DNA of 64,000 nt from Phlegmacium glaucopus (lineage: Eukaryota > Basidiomycota > Agaricomycetes > Agaricales > Cortinariaceae). The notes beneath the pieces are model-generated. The model worked only from the letters and a program-made list of their open reading frames with translations, searched no databases and had not been told where the DNA came from. This document shows, in pieces, positions 20,575 to 31,867 of the stretch. Within the stretch, counting starts at the first letter, position 1, and each line of letters starts with the position of its first letter. Position numbers and translations under genes: made by a program. The stretch covers positions 1 to 64,000 of the forward strand of contig MU130570.1 of NCBI GenBank assembly GCA_015039465.1, written 5' to 3'.

Positions 20575-21870
20575 TTAAAAACCCTTGTCATCCACCTGCT
20601 TGAAGAACTCCTCTTTATCTTTGTCATCCATCTTTGCCATCAAGGCTCGGATGTGGGAGTGCAATTCTTTTCCCTTCATCTTCTTGATTTCAGGGACTTC
20701 TGGCTTCTTCTGCCAGGTTTTCATCGTGTTCTGGTTTGAATAAGAGGCTGTCTTCGTGCAGTCTCTGGATAAATGTCCAGGTTGTTTACATTTGAAACAG
20801 AGCCCCTTTCTCATCGCATTGTTTTGTTCATCCATGGACATTGCATCGACATCCATAGTGTTTGGATCTTTCTTCTGGAAGTTCCATTTTCTTCCTTGTG
20901 GGTTCTTATTTGTTTGACCAGTTTTGTTCTGGTTTGTGTTTCCTCGGGAAAAGGAGTTCATCATTCTCTTCCACTGATGGTCAAGGTGTGAAGCCCATTT
21001 GTACCATCCAGCAATTGTGTTGGGGGGTTTTTCCAACGTCAGGATTCTTCGTTGTAATGAGGGGAGGATTGAGTCCTCGAATCGTTCAGTGATAGCAATC
21101 TCGTCTTTGAGACCACTCTTCTGGACCAGGATCTTGAATTGAGCGATGTGCCCGTCAATCGAGGTTTTCTCCTGTCGGAGATATTTCAAATCATTTAAGG
21201 CATCGCCTTTTGTGTCATATTGTGCAAACGATTCTTCAAGGAGTTTGAAGAAGTTGAGAATTGTTCCTAAAGATGTGTTATTGAACACATTCGCAACATA
21301 TTCTTCCTTCCATGAGACTGCTTCACCATCATTGAGTAAAGAAAGCACAAAGGCAATCTTTTTTAAGTCGTTGTTGTAGATTTTGTCATTTATCGTCAGG
21401 TAAAGTTTCATTTCTAGAAGAAACTTCCTTAGTTCTTCTCTTTTGCCGGTAAAGGGCTTTGGCATATTCAGCTTGATTTCTTTTGCTTCATCATGAGCAT
21501 TCAGTGGGTTCATTGGTTGATCAACCATATCTTCTGATTCCGGTGTTGGGGATCGTGTTGGGGTTTGGTTTAGAAGTTCAGCAACTTCTTCTTCTGAGTT
21601 TGTTTCGGGTGCTGGAAAAGTCCACGCGTCTGGTCTTGTTCGGGTTTTGGTTGGATCGAAGAATGATTGGAATGGGTTAGATTCTTGTTGTGTAAAGTTG
21701 ATTGGATTTCTAGATGCACTGAGTCTAGCAAGTGCTTCTTCTAGCACTTCTTCAGTTGGTTCGGTGGGTTTGGGAGGAGTAGAAAAATCTCCTTTGGTAT
21801 TGTTTGTTGATTGGGAAGACTGTGATAGTCTATATGTCCCTCTTCTTCTGTTTCTTGAACTTGGCGCCAT
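20575..21870 (-). CDS. Gypsy Gag protein
   Basis: This 431-residue frame from ATG 21870 has a Ser/Pro/Thr-rich N-terminus and a helical capsid-like region (KPFTGKREELRKFLLEMKLYL, then WKEEYVANVF and LLEESFAQYD). Near the C-terminus is a CCHC zinc knuckle, CFKCKQPGHLSRDC, that would bind the element's RNA. Length and order are normal for Ty3/gypsy Gag. It lies first after the 5' LTR (about 125 bases away). It is the only intact ORF of the element; the protease frame follows after a stop. Confidence 0.9.
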   Translation of the reverse strand: MAPSSRNRRRGTYRLSQSSQSTNNTKGDFSTPPKPTEPTEEVLEEALARLSASRNPINFTQQESNPFQSFFDPTKTRTRPDAWTFPAPETNSEEEVAELLNQTPTRSPTPESEDMVDQPMNPLNAHDEAKEIKLNMPKPFTGKREELRKFLLEMKLYLTINDKIYNNDLKKIAFVLSLLNDGEAVSWKEEYVANVFNNTSLGTILNFFKLLEESFAQYDTKGDALNDLKYLRQEKTSIDGHIAQFKILVQKSGLKDEIAITERFEDSILPSLQRRILTLEKPPNTIAGWYKWASHLDHQWKRMMNSFSRGNTNQNKTGQTNKNPQGRKWNFQKKDPNTMDVDAMSMDEQNNAMRKGLCFKCKQPGHLSRDCTKTASYSNQNTMKTWQKKPEVPEIKKMKGKELHSHIRALMAKMDDKDKEEFFKQVDDKGF

Positions 21871-21995
21871 TGCTCAGAGGTTCGGGTGTCGATCGGGTCT
21901 TTTACCAAGTTTCAACATTCAGTTTTGGGTTCGTTTCATTTTGGGTATTTCGCAAGTGTAGAAACTATGCGAGGTTGTGTAGACACCTAGTCTTT

Positions 21996-22376
21996 TGTTA
22001 CAACTTCAAATGATTCAGGGTTGCTGATTGTTAACAGTCGTCACTATGTTGGGTTCGAGTATCAATCTGAGGACTTGCGCTTCATAGACTTGTAAAGGTC
22101 TAGAGCAGCGGTTGTCTTTGAGAGAGATGTAGAGTAGAAGGTTTGTCTATTAAAGACTAGGTAAAGAATAATGTACAGGATATGTAGGTTTATATACAAA
22201 AGTAGGAAATGGAAGGCATACAGTAAGGGTATGTAAAACATGTGTTCGACACATGTATGAAAAGTGAACCGTAACAGCATGTAAGTGAAACAATAGACAT
22301 CGCATGGAGTGCACATGTGTGATAATAGAAAAAGAAATGAAAAGTGTGCATACGCAGCGTGTGTACAATCGTAACA
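21996..22376 (-). repeat. Gypsy 5' LTR
   Basis: 381 bp, TG...CA, paired with 14648-15024. It is followed outside by the target copy GCAGC (22377-22381). On the coding strand the LTR is followed by AAAGACTAGGTGTC, the position where a primer-binding site would be; I could not assign a tRNA. Confidence 0.93.
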
Positions 22377-22381
22377 GCAGC

Positions 22382-25265
22382 TGATGTGCCCGGACCTGTG
22401 GCTGTGGGGTGGAGTAACAGGTGGGTTTAGTGGTACATGATCAGCATAATCAGTAAGGGCTACAGAGGCTGCAGGCACTGCAGTAGCAGATTTTCTAGCC
22501 TTATGAGCCTTGGGGAGCAGCTAACATCTGACAAGAGTGGGAGAAGGGAAGCAAAGTCCTGAAACCATGCACAACAATTGATAAGACTGGAATCACATGT
22601 GATAGTGGAAATTGAAAATTGATCTATATTTAATAGCTTATCTGGATATCTGCAGTTTACTATATTTAATTATGGATACCCATGAATAGTTATCCAGATA
22701 AAACAGTCACAGATAGCAACCGGATCTTGTCAGTCCATGTTAGTCCTTACAAAAATGCACAGCCCTCACTGGAGAAAAATAGAAATGACTCAAATAACCC
22801 TGAGTAGAGGAGTGATGTAATATATTTATAAATTATTGTATGCTAGCATAACAATTGGATGGTTTGCAATGAAAGAAAAGTACACTAAAATCCATAGCAA
22901 CATTCTTAAGTCTATTTGTATTTTCTGAACAAAGTGAGAAGAAGAGTGACTCTTCTCAGATCTATGCAAATATTGGCCTAGCATGTTTAATAATTTGACA
23001 ACTTCTCTGGGTATGTTTTTTCTTCTGGTGACCCTATGTGGGTTGTTTGAACAACCAGACTGTATTAAATAGGAAGGAAGTTCAATGAATTTTAATTTTA
23101 GTTGGCTTAAAAATATTAAAATTAATTTAGATCTTCTTTAATAAATTTTTAAGTTGAAGTAGTCTAGCATTTTAATCTTTCTCCTCCCTACTCAACTGAG
23201 ATATTTTTATAAGGACTTTGAAGATTAAACTACCAAGTGGAATATTAGATATTTGGCAGTAGTCATACAGTTATAAAGCTTTCAAACAACAATATGCAGG
23301 ACAACAAGTGAGACTTAGCAATCTTAACTCCAATTACCTTGCATGCTCTGAAGGCCCTAAAATAATTGAGTATATTAAGTGTTGATTAGATAATAATAAG
23401 AGAGGGCATGTAATATGGACCCAGAAATTTATAGTGAGAAGAAAAGATGGCTTGTTTGCTGTTGCCAGGACAAAATAGTCATAGAAAAGTTAAATAAAAA
23501 AAGTCAGAAAATTAACTTGCAACTGTCTTAACAGAGTCTACTTCTTTAATTATAGCATGTATTATATAAATAAGTATATAAATATATGGGTAATACATCT
23601 TTAATAAAATAAAGTATATAAAAAACCCACATCATTTTCTTTCTTTAAGCTCTGTTTTTTTGTATTCATGTCTTAATCTCTTTTTTCTTTTTAAAGAATT
23701 ATTTTATTTTACTCACTCCATATAATGCATTTATTATTAAAAGCTTTAAATTTATTGTTTTTCCTAACTTTAATGTTACTACCTTAATTTAAACCAGAAA
23801 ATGCTTAGTGTAATATCTACTCTGCTAAAAGCATATTTAATTGTTTCTACACACACATAAATATATGAAGTAAGCATAACAAAGCTTATAAAACCAATTA
23901 TAGTTTTAGAATTTTATTGCAACTCAAGACCATAAATCAATTAAAAAAATAAAATAGGAGACTATAATATTGATTACATTACAAAGGTAAAAGTAATTAT
24001 TAATTATCAAGTCTAAAGGATTTTTAAAGAAGAGTAGTGTTACAAATTTTTTAACTCTTCTGATACACATTCATTTCATCTCTGTCTACATGCATCAATC
24101 ATTCTCTTTTCATTGTTTCACATATATGCAATATGACTCATGGTATGAATCACCTTTTCCTTATTTCATGACTCATTTTATATATGCATTATGACTCATT
24201 TACTATAAAAACCTTATTTTATTACCCATGTACTTTAGCTAGTTCTTGAGATTCTTACACTCTAAAGAAACTTTTAACTCTCTCAAACTTCTAAAGACAA
24301 TACTAGAGCAACTCTCTAGCATTCTTTGAAGCTCATAATTTCAAACTCAAATCTAAAATGACTGGCTAGAGTTAAACATTTAAGTTTAAACTTTTTGAAG
24401 TCATAACAAGTGAAAAATATAAATTAATAATGAATATTCTAGACTTATTATTTTAAAATTTTTCATTTGAACCAGTATTGTATATTTAAAACTGAACAAT
24501 TTAATAATATTCAAGATATCTAACATCCTACCTATGCATGGCAATAATTTTATACTGATAAAATTTGCCTTTTTTGGAGAATTTTATTAGAAATTATTTT
24601 ACAAATAATGCTATGAAAATAAGAATAAATTTGAAAGTATTAGGTTTGAATAATAACCTTAGCTGATCAGTTTACACTCAGTCATCATAAATACAAACTA
24701 TTTTAAAATCTTAAATATAAATATTTATTATAACAACTATATAAGCTTTCTACATAAAGACATTCAAAAGGGAGGACTGTACACTCCCCCACATACTCCG
24801 CTGGTGATAGGTTGACTATGATATAAGTGTATAAATACACCAATATAAGTCTTGAATTGTGATCGGGCTTCCTAGGAAGTATAGCTGTTCTGATTTATTT
24901 ATTGATTCTTAAAATAATGATTTCACTTTTAAGTTGTGAATAACTTTGTATATTTATCCAAATTTCAAAGACTAACTTCAACAACCAATAGTGTAACTAA
25001 TACACTTGAAATAATTGCAACCAATGCAAAACCAATAGTGTAAACTTGCCTTGAGTACTAGTTCTACTTGACCAATCCATTTTGATCTCATTCTTCTTTT
25101 GTTTGCACTCATGTGCTGACCATAGCCCTGGCCTTCGCTCTTTGTTTCATTCATCATATTTCGTTGACAATTCTTTTCAGCTATTTAATGGTTTATGCTT
25201 GGTGCGTGTTTTTCCTTCACATTTAAGCTGGTTTATTCTGAGTTTTTCTTTCCAGTATTTCTATC
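22382..25265. other. AT-rich gene desert
   Basis: The first 120 bases look coding on the minus strand (PAASVALTDYADHVPLNPP). From about 22550 to 25000 the sequence is strongly AT-rich, with no frame longer than 60 codons and no recognisable LTR ends or RNA gene. It may be an old, mutation-flooded repeat. The sharp change in base composition compared with both sides is clear. Confidence 0.55.
24772..24791 (+). repeat. Lone 20-bp terminal motif of the word-element family
   Basis: GAGGACTGTACACTCCCCCA matches the shared transposon end at all but a few positions. No closing copy was found to the right and no word array follows, so this is either the remnant of a deleted element or the edge of one whose other end has decayed. 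Confidence 0.45.
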
Positions 25266-26883
25266 ATGCCGTCTGAATCTTCTTTCAAGAAACAAGCACA
25301 ATTTGCTTGCGACGCCCTCACAAATTTCAATACTGTCCTTCCATTGAAGGCCCCTACTCTCATCAAGCCTGCTCTTCTTGAACTCGCCGAGTCCACCGCT
25401 GCTTTTTCCACCTTTGCACCATTTTTCCTTACTCATCCCTTATTTCAAGAACTACTCCCTGCTGTTCATAACACTATCGAGGATTTCAAATCCAAGAACC
25501 CTGACTTCCCACTTCCTGAGAACACCCACAAGATTGCAAACCTCGATGCTGATGTTAAAGATGCTTTGAAACAAAACATTTCCAAGCAAAGTAATTTCTT
25601 TTCATATCTTCTCTTTTATTTATTCTTATTTCATAGCTTCCAGCATGCCGGTTGTGCCTCGTTTAGATCATAACAAGAAATTTTGACCCACTGTGAGCTC
25701 TTTTTCTTCATACACGGCCCTCATTTACTCTTTTTAGGGTAAGCATCCACATCTTTCCCAAGACTTTGATAACTCCGATGGTGATGACATTGCCTGTTTT
25801 CTGGACAATTCAGCCATTTTATCTCCCAAGTCATCTGTTTCTAAACCTTCTGGTAAGGAGCATGAACCAGTAAGTTTTTCTTTTTCATCTTCCTTACTTC
25901 TTCTGACTGTTTCTTCCTACTTAGGCCATCATTTTTGATTCTGGCTCTAATGTCCCTATGGATGTTGATCCCCAGCATTCTTCCAATGCCAATGGTTGTT
26001 AGGGCAACTGTGATGCTGACTTAGTCAAGCTAGCAGGGGATCCAAAGTTAATAATATTTCAGAAAAGATATCTACAAGTGACTTACCTAACAGGGGATCC
26101 AAAGAGGGATGGGGATGCCTGCTAGGCTAGGGGTGTTTAAGTACTAATATGGACATAATGGAGATATAAAATAAATAAAGGAATAATACAATAATAATTA
26201 ATTAATTAATTAATTAAGAAGTGGTGTGATGTGAAAAATAGAAATAAAAGGCGGAGCAAATCGGAGGGTCGGAGTCGGAGCGGAACTACGGGGTTCTGGA
26301 GTAAAGCGGTGACGGAAGCGGAGTTGGATGGAAGGTCAAAGGTCATCGGAAAGGCGGGGTGTATGATTCTAAGGTTGAGGTTTGGGTTAAAGTCAGGTGT
26401 CCCCTAACAATGGTGCTCATTTATGTGGCTCGGTACGCCTCCCTTTCTCTATGGTACCGGGTATGGACATGTCGTCTGTTGCTTATCGCAAGGCTATCTC
26501 TATCTTTGCCAAACAGCAGGACTCTGGCCACGCTTTCGTTCCTTGCCCAAAACTTAATTCCAATGGACAGGTAAACACCAGTATGTTTCCTCTTTTCATT
26601 CTTTCTCTTATTTTACTCTGACCTTTCTTCTTAATCAGGTCATCCTTCTGGCCCTATTTCCGGTCCCAACCTTGATCTCATGCAATGCTCTCACACTATC
26701 CTTTCTGACCCCATCATGTCTGAACTCATCAATGAGGACCCTAAGTCCCCCGAGGTTCTCAAAGAGTCCCTTCGTACTCAAATTGTGGTTGCTTGTCAAC
26801 ATCTCCGTATTCATCTTTCCATCATTGACTGTCTTATGTCTTTGTATATCACCTCTTCTGAAGAAACTCCCACTCCTGACTAA
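25266..26883 (+). pseudogene. Unknown multi-exon gene split by a solo LTR
   Basis: Exon 1 starts MPSESSFKKQAQFACDALTN and is open to about 25590. Coding resumes at about 25743 (KHPHLSQDFDNSDGDD), then after a clear intron at about 25925 (AIIFDSGSNVPMDVDP). The solo LTR 25997-26409 interrupts it; removing the LTR and one target copy gives an unbroken frame (SSNANG then AHLCGSVRLPF). A donor CCA|GTATGT near 26581 and an acceptor at 26638 join to HPSGPISGPNLDL, ending at 26883. The exon 1 to exon 2 junction puts a stop in phase, so the gene may already have been dead. I do not recognise the family. Confidence 0.5.
25997..26409. mobile_element. Solo LTR (TGTTAGGGC...CCCCTAACA)
   Basis: This 413-bp insert has TG...CA ends (TGTTAGGG / CCCTAACA) and a perfect 5-bp duplication ATGGT (25992-25996 and 26410-26414). 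The ends resemble those of the solo LTR at 5997-6308, including the GGTGTCCCCT motif near the right end, so the two are probably related. It sits inside an exon. A (TTAA)n-like tract ATTAATTAATTAATTAA is seen at about 26198-26215. Confidence 0.82.
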
Positions 26884-26983
26884 ACCATTTCTTTTTGGTA
26901 GTCAAGTAGAACTCCTACCTCGCCTTTCTTCTATCTTTGAAACTTTTTCTTTCACAGGCTTTGTATTCCTGTAGCTTTGTAGC

Positions 26984-28010
26984 CTCCTAACTATCAATGT
27001 TACTGTTGTCTCATAAAGTTTGTGAAATTTTTAAAATGAGGCAAATGTCTCCTCTCTCCCCCAAACTAAAATCCTTAAAACTCTGGTTTTATAGACTTTA
27101 TTCTCGTGGAATAGCTTCTTCGTCAGTTTCTGCCTCATTATCCAAGGACTCATTCTTCTCTGATTGCAATCAGACATTTTCAAAAGAGAAATCTTTTTCT
27201 GGTAACTCTTTATCAACATCTTCCGCTTGCTCAATTCTTTCCAAAACACGTGCTGACACATCGATTAATTCATGTATATTGTCTGGTAGGTCAATCTTCC
27301 TTCAAGCAAAATACGGAATTACTCTAAACGCACCTACTTTCTGATGTAGCACCACACCATCCAGTTCAGCTAACACATACAACCCTCCACATGTCCTAGA
27401 TATCACTACCATAGGCTCATTGTACCGTGGTTTCATTTTCTTATCCAATGATGACTCAATCTCGGTATTTCTCACAAGAACTAGATCACCTGTTTGAAAG
27501 GTGAAGTCCTTTATTGTAGACTTATTCTCCCTTTCATATCTTACTAACCATTCTCACTTCCCCTTATCAATTCTAGCTCTCATTTCTATCACATGCTGTT
27601 GATGCTTCGCCAGCGCTTTTGCTCGAAAACCTATCAACTCCATCATTGACAATGGCCTTCCTGGTAAATCAACTAACCATGTAGCCCTCTTGTATGTCTA
27701 GAGGTAGGGTAGGATGTGCTCCGGTCAGCATAAAGAATGGTGAGCAGCCATATCCTTTCCCCACCGACATACGGTCTGACCACATTACATGGTGAAAAAA
27801 ATAAAACCACTGAGACAAATTTCCGCCCGTGGCCTTGTACAGCATCTGTCTCACATCCCAGTGGGGATGTTCTATCTTCCCATTCGCTTTCAAATTATAG
27901 GACAAGATCTTAAACCCCTTGATTCTGTACTTCTGTTCTAACCATGCTACTGCCGCTCAATATGGGCCTCCATTATCCATAATTATTTCCACTAGGCACC
28001 CCCATCGACC
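26984..28010 (-). pseudogene. Second gypsy-type integrase relic
   Basis: From 28010 leftward the minus strand reads integrase core motifs: EIIMDNGGPY (catalytic D), KYRIKGFKI, LSYNLKANGKIEH (catalytic E), then YGCSPFFMLTGAHPTLPLD. Downstream, in broken frames to about 27030, are typical C-terminal segments. A stop replaces Trp after MDNGGPY. No LTRs could be assigned. It differs clearly in sequence from the element at 14648-22376. The right edge at 28010 abuts another repeat, which probably truncated it. Confidence 0.75.
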
Positions 28011-28011
28011 T

Positions 28012-29590
28012 GATATGATTTAATCCAGATGGTCAATGCACAGGATGCACTAAAGGTGTCCTGAGCAAGTGTGTGACACTCTAAAATTTTATCTATGCTG
28101 TCCTAGGTTGTCCTGGGGTGTCCTGGGATGTCCTGGTAGTGATGTGACACTAACAAATTACCCAAGGCTACCTAAGGCCAAAATCATTTTTCCTGATGTA
28201 TGCTTTCAGCCTTCTGCCCTGTCCAAAGAGCCCTCACCAACATTATCACTCATTCATTAAGAACAACCAGATCTATGGGGGGCAAAGGAACTCTCAAGGA
28301 GGTCAAGGCCACCAGTGACCAGACTGCATATGAAAATGTTATTAAAGCCTTGAAAGACACAGAGACAAAGGTGAGCTGTCTGAAACCTCCACTCTGATTG
28401 CTACTACCATTCCAAACATCATGTCCTATAGCTTCCAGCAAGTACACTCCCTCATTCTGACTCCTGAGATGGAGTTAACTGAATATTCCAAAATAGCAGG
28501 ACCCCCAACAAGACTGAGTTAGTTCTTTCTGTCCACATGTTTGTGGACAAGGAGGGCAGTGAGGCCAAATACCTCAAGACCCTTCACATTACCAAGAATG
28601 GGAACTACAAGACTAACAAGCCGAGTAATGGGGGTGGAAACTTTGAAGTTAATGCAGCAGTTGGAGCCTCATCAGGAAAAATGACTTCTGCCCTAGGCTG
28701 TCCTGAAATGTCCTGGGGTGCCCCAGGCAACTCAGGGCACTCAGGTCAAGAGGTCGCCCTGGGGTGCAAGTTACCTATGTATGAAAAGTCTTAGGCTGTC
28801 CTGGGGCAACCTGAGGCAACCTGAGAGCATCCTGAGGCAGCCTTAGTCCCTTTAGATCTGATGCTAGAAAACATATATAAACCAGATATTTGAGTGGTCT
28901 CACACAACAGAATAATAATAATAATAATAAAATTATATTCAATTATTCTAAACATCATATATACTAGTAATAAAATAATAATAAAATAGTGATACATAAA
29001 TATACTAGTATAATACTGGGGAAGTAGGAAATAAGAAAACAAAATTGTGGGTGGTTTATATATCTTTTGGATGGCGCACAGACCATTGGTCACATGATCA
29101 CAGATAAGCATGATTTCAAGCATATGGTGCTGGGTCAGGGTAGATTACATAAATTCCAAAAAAGGAAATTTTTTAAAAGATGGTAGAGAATTGTTTTAGG
29201 ACCCTGAATATGTTTAAATTATATTAATAGCAGCTCTCCTTATTGAGAAAACTGCAAAATACTTTCCTGGACGCAGCAGTTAAAGATTTTCTAGCAAAAT
29301 TCATAAATTCTAAGGGACTCCCAGGGCCTCCTGATGTGATTTAATCCAGATGGTCAATGCACCAGGATACACTAAAGGTGTCCTGAGAAAATGGGTGACA
29401 CTCAAAACTTTATCTATGCTGTCCTAGGTTGTCCTGAGGTGTCCTTGGATAAGTGTGTAACACTCAAATTTTACCTGTGCTGCTCTAGGATGTCCTGGGG
29501 TGTCCTGGGGTGTCCTGGGATGTCCTGAGTAGTGATGTGATACTAACAAATTACCCAAGGCTACCTAGGGCCAAAATCATTTTTCCTAAT
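28012..29590. repeat. CCTGGGGTGTCC-word repeat complex
   Basis: Two direct repeats (28012-28197 and 29332-29590) start GATTTAATCCAGATGGTC, contain TGTCCTGGGG words, and end TCATTTTTCCTGATG or TCATTTTTCCTAATG. A third word block in the other orientation lies at 28670-28850, starting CATCAGGAAAAATGA. Between them are a weak coding-like stretch (28270-28690), AT-rich DNA (28880-29030) and a unique core (29060-29330). The core is homologous, inverted, to the interior of the GTCCGAGT element at 12841-13500. CATCAGGAAAAATGA may be this family's terminal repeat, but no target duplication was found. Confidence 0.6.
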
Positions 29591-29948
29591 GCACATATCT
29601 TGCTCATTTCTGGGTCATTCTGGGTGTTTTTGGGCTCGTTTTGATGGGTAAACCTGCGGGTTTAATGGGTAGGGGTCTCAGGGGTACAGGTATGGGTCAG
29701 CGTCAAGATACCCAAGGGTTACCCCTGCCATTCACTAAGTGCAATGGAGAATCAACAAAATTAGTCACAATCATGAAACAAAGAGGGAGAAATGAAGGAA
29801 GGGCACACTAGAGAGCCACTAGATACAAAACAGGGTACACTGTCACCCCCTCCTGTCCTCATGCTAGAACAGGTAAACCCTGCAAACTTGTCTTGGGAAC
29901 AAAATCATATCATGGCATATCTCATGACCATGATCATTGAGATGTCTG
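29591..29948. other. Gene-less stretch with a hAT-end relic
   Basis: Words of GGGT/ACCC type at 29640-29730 end in TTACCCCTGCCATTCACTA, close to the right terminus of the hAT-like element at 29949-31048. No matching left end is seen, so it is probably a truncated relative. The rest is unremarkable. Confidence 0.4.
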
Positions 29949-31048
29949 TAGTGATGGGCAGGGGTTTGGGAAACCCCTGGGGTACAAGGGTAAGGGTAAG
30001 GAGGGTCAGGGTCAGGGTACAGATTTTTTGACCCTTGACAAACCCTTACCCTTCTGGAGGGTCAGGGGTTTTTTAGGAATTTTTATTTCTCTAATATCAG
30101 AATGATGTAACTGTTGTGTATCTATAAAAATGACTTTAAATCAGAGAAAAAGAAAATCCAAAGAGGCCTCACTGCTTTCACAACAATCAGTAACCTAAAA
30201 TACTAGTCAAACCCTCTCTATTTCATTGAAAATATATTGATAAACATCTTTAACACCCTGAACATATTTCAAATAATAGCTACTTTGAAGGTTTCTTGGG
30301 ATTATAAAACCTGAGGAAATATTTGGACCAAACCCTTGCACTAAACTCTGCTGGGGTTTCTTACCCTCAACCCCTCAGAAACCCTTACCCTTACCCTCCA
30401 AAACCCTTACCCTCACCCAAGGGTAAGGGTTTTGGAGGGTAATGTCGGAAATATCAAAAGTGCCTTATAATCAGTCACAATTTTCTTGTGACTGTCACAC
30501 TGTAAAAAGACTCTGTTCTGGTACAAGTTGTACATGTATTTTAGCCATTCATACTGTATGTGATATCTTAAAATCAGTTAATCTTCTGAACTCTCAGAAA
30601 TCTGGGGTGTAAAACAGTGAGGAACGAAATTTGGTCAAACTTACAAGATGAACTGCGGCCTTATGAGGCCTTATGAGGCTGGTAATCCCAATAATCCAAA
30701 TGTGATGAATTTGTGACCGGGCAGAATTGGTCACATTTGGATTATTGGGATTACCGGCCTCATAAGGCCTCATAAGGCCGCAGTTCGTCTTGTAAGTTTG
30801 ACCAAATTTTGTTCCTCACTGTTTTACACCCCAGATTTTTGAGAGTTCAGAATATTAACCGACTTTAAGATATTTTGAATCAAATTGAATGGCTAAAATA
30901 TGTGTACAACTTGCACCAGAACAGATCCTTTTTTCCAGTGTGACAGTCACAAACAAATCGTGACTGATTATAAGGCACCTTTAATATTTCCAACATAAGG
31001 GTAAGGGTCAGCCTAATTCCACCCTGGGGTTACCCCTGCCCATCACTA
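29949..31048. mobile_element. hAT-like non-autonomous element with GGGTAAGGGT words
   Basis: The ends are TAGTGATGGGCAGGGG (from 29949) and CCCCTGCCCATCACTA (to 31048), typical of hAT termini. The perfect 8-bp duplication is GATGTCTG (29941-29948 and 31049-31056). Arrays of GGGTAAGGGT and its inverse lie near both ends and in the interior (29980-30070, 30350-30440, 30998-31010). It contains a nested palindrome at 30443-30995. There is no transposase, so it depends on one made elsewhere. Confidence 0.88.
30443..30995. mobile_element. 553-bp near-palindromic foldback element
   Basis: The two halves are almost complete reverse complements, meeting near 30710-30720 (GGCCTTATGAGGCCTTATGAGG on the left pairs with its inverse at about 30755-30780). 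The ends are TGTCGGAAATAT / ATATTTCCAACA, flanked by TAA on both sides (30440-30442 and 30996-30998). A 3-bp TAA duplication is what PIF/Harbinger elements make, so it may be a Harbinger-type MITE; the class is tentative. It has no coding content. Confidence 0.7.
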
Positions 31049-31183
31049 GATGTCTGTATGAGCCATTCATGGATGCTGGTCCTGCACAAAGAACATCAGA
31101 TGGAACTGGGTATTTTTGGGAACAGCCTCAAGAAGTGCTTGCCACCAGAGTGCAACCACTAGCACAAGGTCAAAGACACCACA

Positions 31184-31754
31184 TGTTAAGTTTAAAACAA
31201 GGAAGTCACGTCGGAGTTACTCCGGAACGGAACCGGAACAGTAAGCGGAAAGGACGTTGGCCTCAGCGTGTGTGCTGTGCCGCCCAGCTCCTAAGGTGTC
31301 CTGATTTCGGAACGGAAGAAGAAGTAATAAGACGGAAGACCTCAGTGACTTAGAGGACGAACAAGAGGAGGAAACAAAGTTGATATTCGAACTGAGGGAA
31401 AACATACAAGTTCGAGTACTTTAAATATAAAAGGAATTGCAACCAAAATATAGAATATAAATATAAGTGCTGCGTTCAGCTCCCAGAAAAGGTCCTGCAT
31501 TCTTGGGTGAATAATCCATGGCTGGTGTGCTGACTGATAGTGGGAAAGTGATGACAAAGGAATAGTTGTTATGACGAAGGTGTGGTAAGGGGTTTGGGAT
31601 ATCGTCGGAAGAGTCGGAGTGATACGGAGAAGTCTTGGAGTCAGACATAGGAGGAGTAGAGTTGGAGACAAGGGAAAGTACTGGAACGGAGTACGGACTA
31701 CCGGAAACAACTCCGTCGGAGTCGGACCGGAGTAACGTGTGACGGAATGTAACA
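31184..31754. mobile_element. Solo LTR, copy A (TGTTAAGTTT...GAATGTAACA)
   Basis: 571 bp with TG...CA ends and a perfect 5-bp duplication CCACA (31179-31183 and 31755-31759). It is homologous over its length to copy B (31868-33753). It has a single GGAATTGC at 31433-31440, the empty counterpart of the hAT insertion in copy B. Confidence 0.85.
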
Positions 31755-31867
31755 CCACAGAGTTATACAAGTTGATGAATATTTTTGTTCCAGCCAAAGC
31801 TGGGAAGATGTCTCTGAAGCCTGTATTTGAATGCAGACAAAAATGAAATGTTTGTGTATCTGAGGTT

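Larger units (their letters stand above)
14648..22376 (-). mobile_element. Ty3/gypsy chromovirus-type LTR retrotransposon, complete but dead
   Basis: This 7,729-bp element has LTRs at 14648-15024 and 21996-22376, both TGTTACAA...TCGTAACA, flanked by the 5-bp duplication GCAGC (14643-14647 and 22377-22381). Gene order on the minus strand is gag, protease, RT, RNase H, integrase, chromodomain, then a second ORF: the Ty3/gypsy order. A purine-rich tract (AGAGGGGTAA) precedes the 3' LTR. The element is broken by two CCGGAC-word transposons, by stops and lost catalytic residues, and by a 1,786-base segment written in reverse (15404-17189). Nearly all LTR-LTR differences I can see are transitions, mostly at CpG-derived positions. 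Confidence 0.95.
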
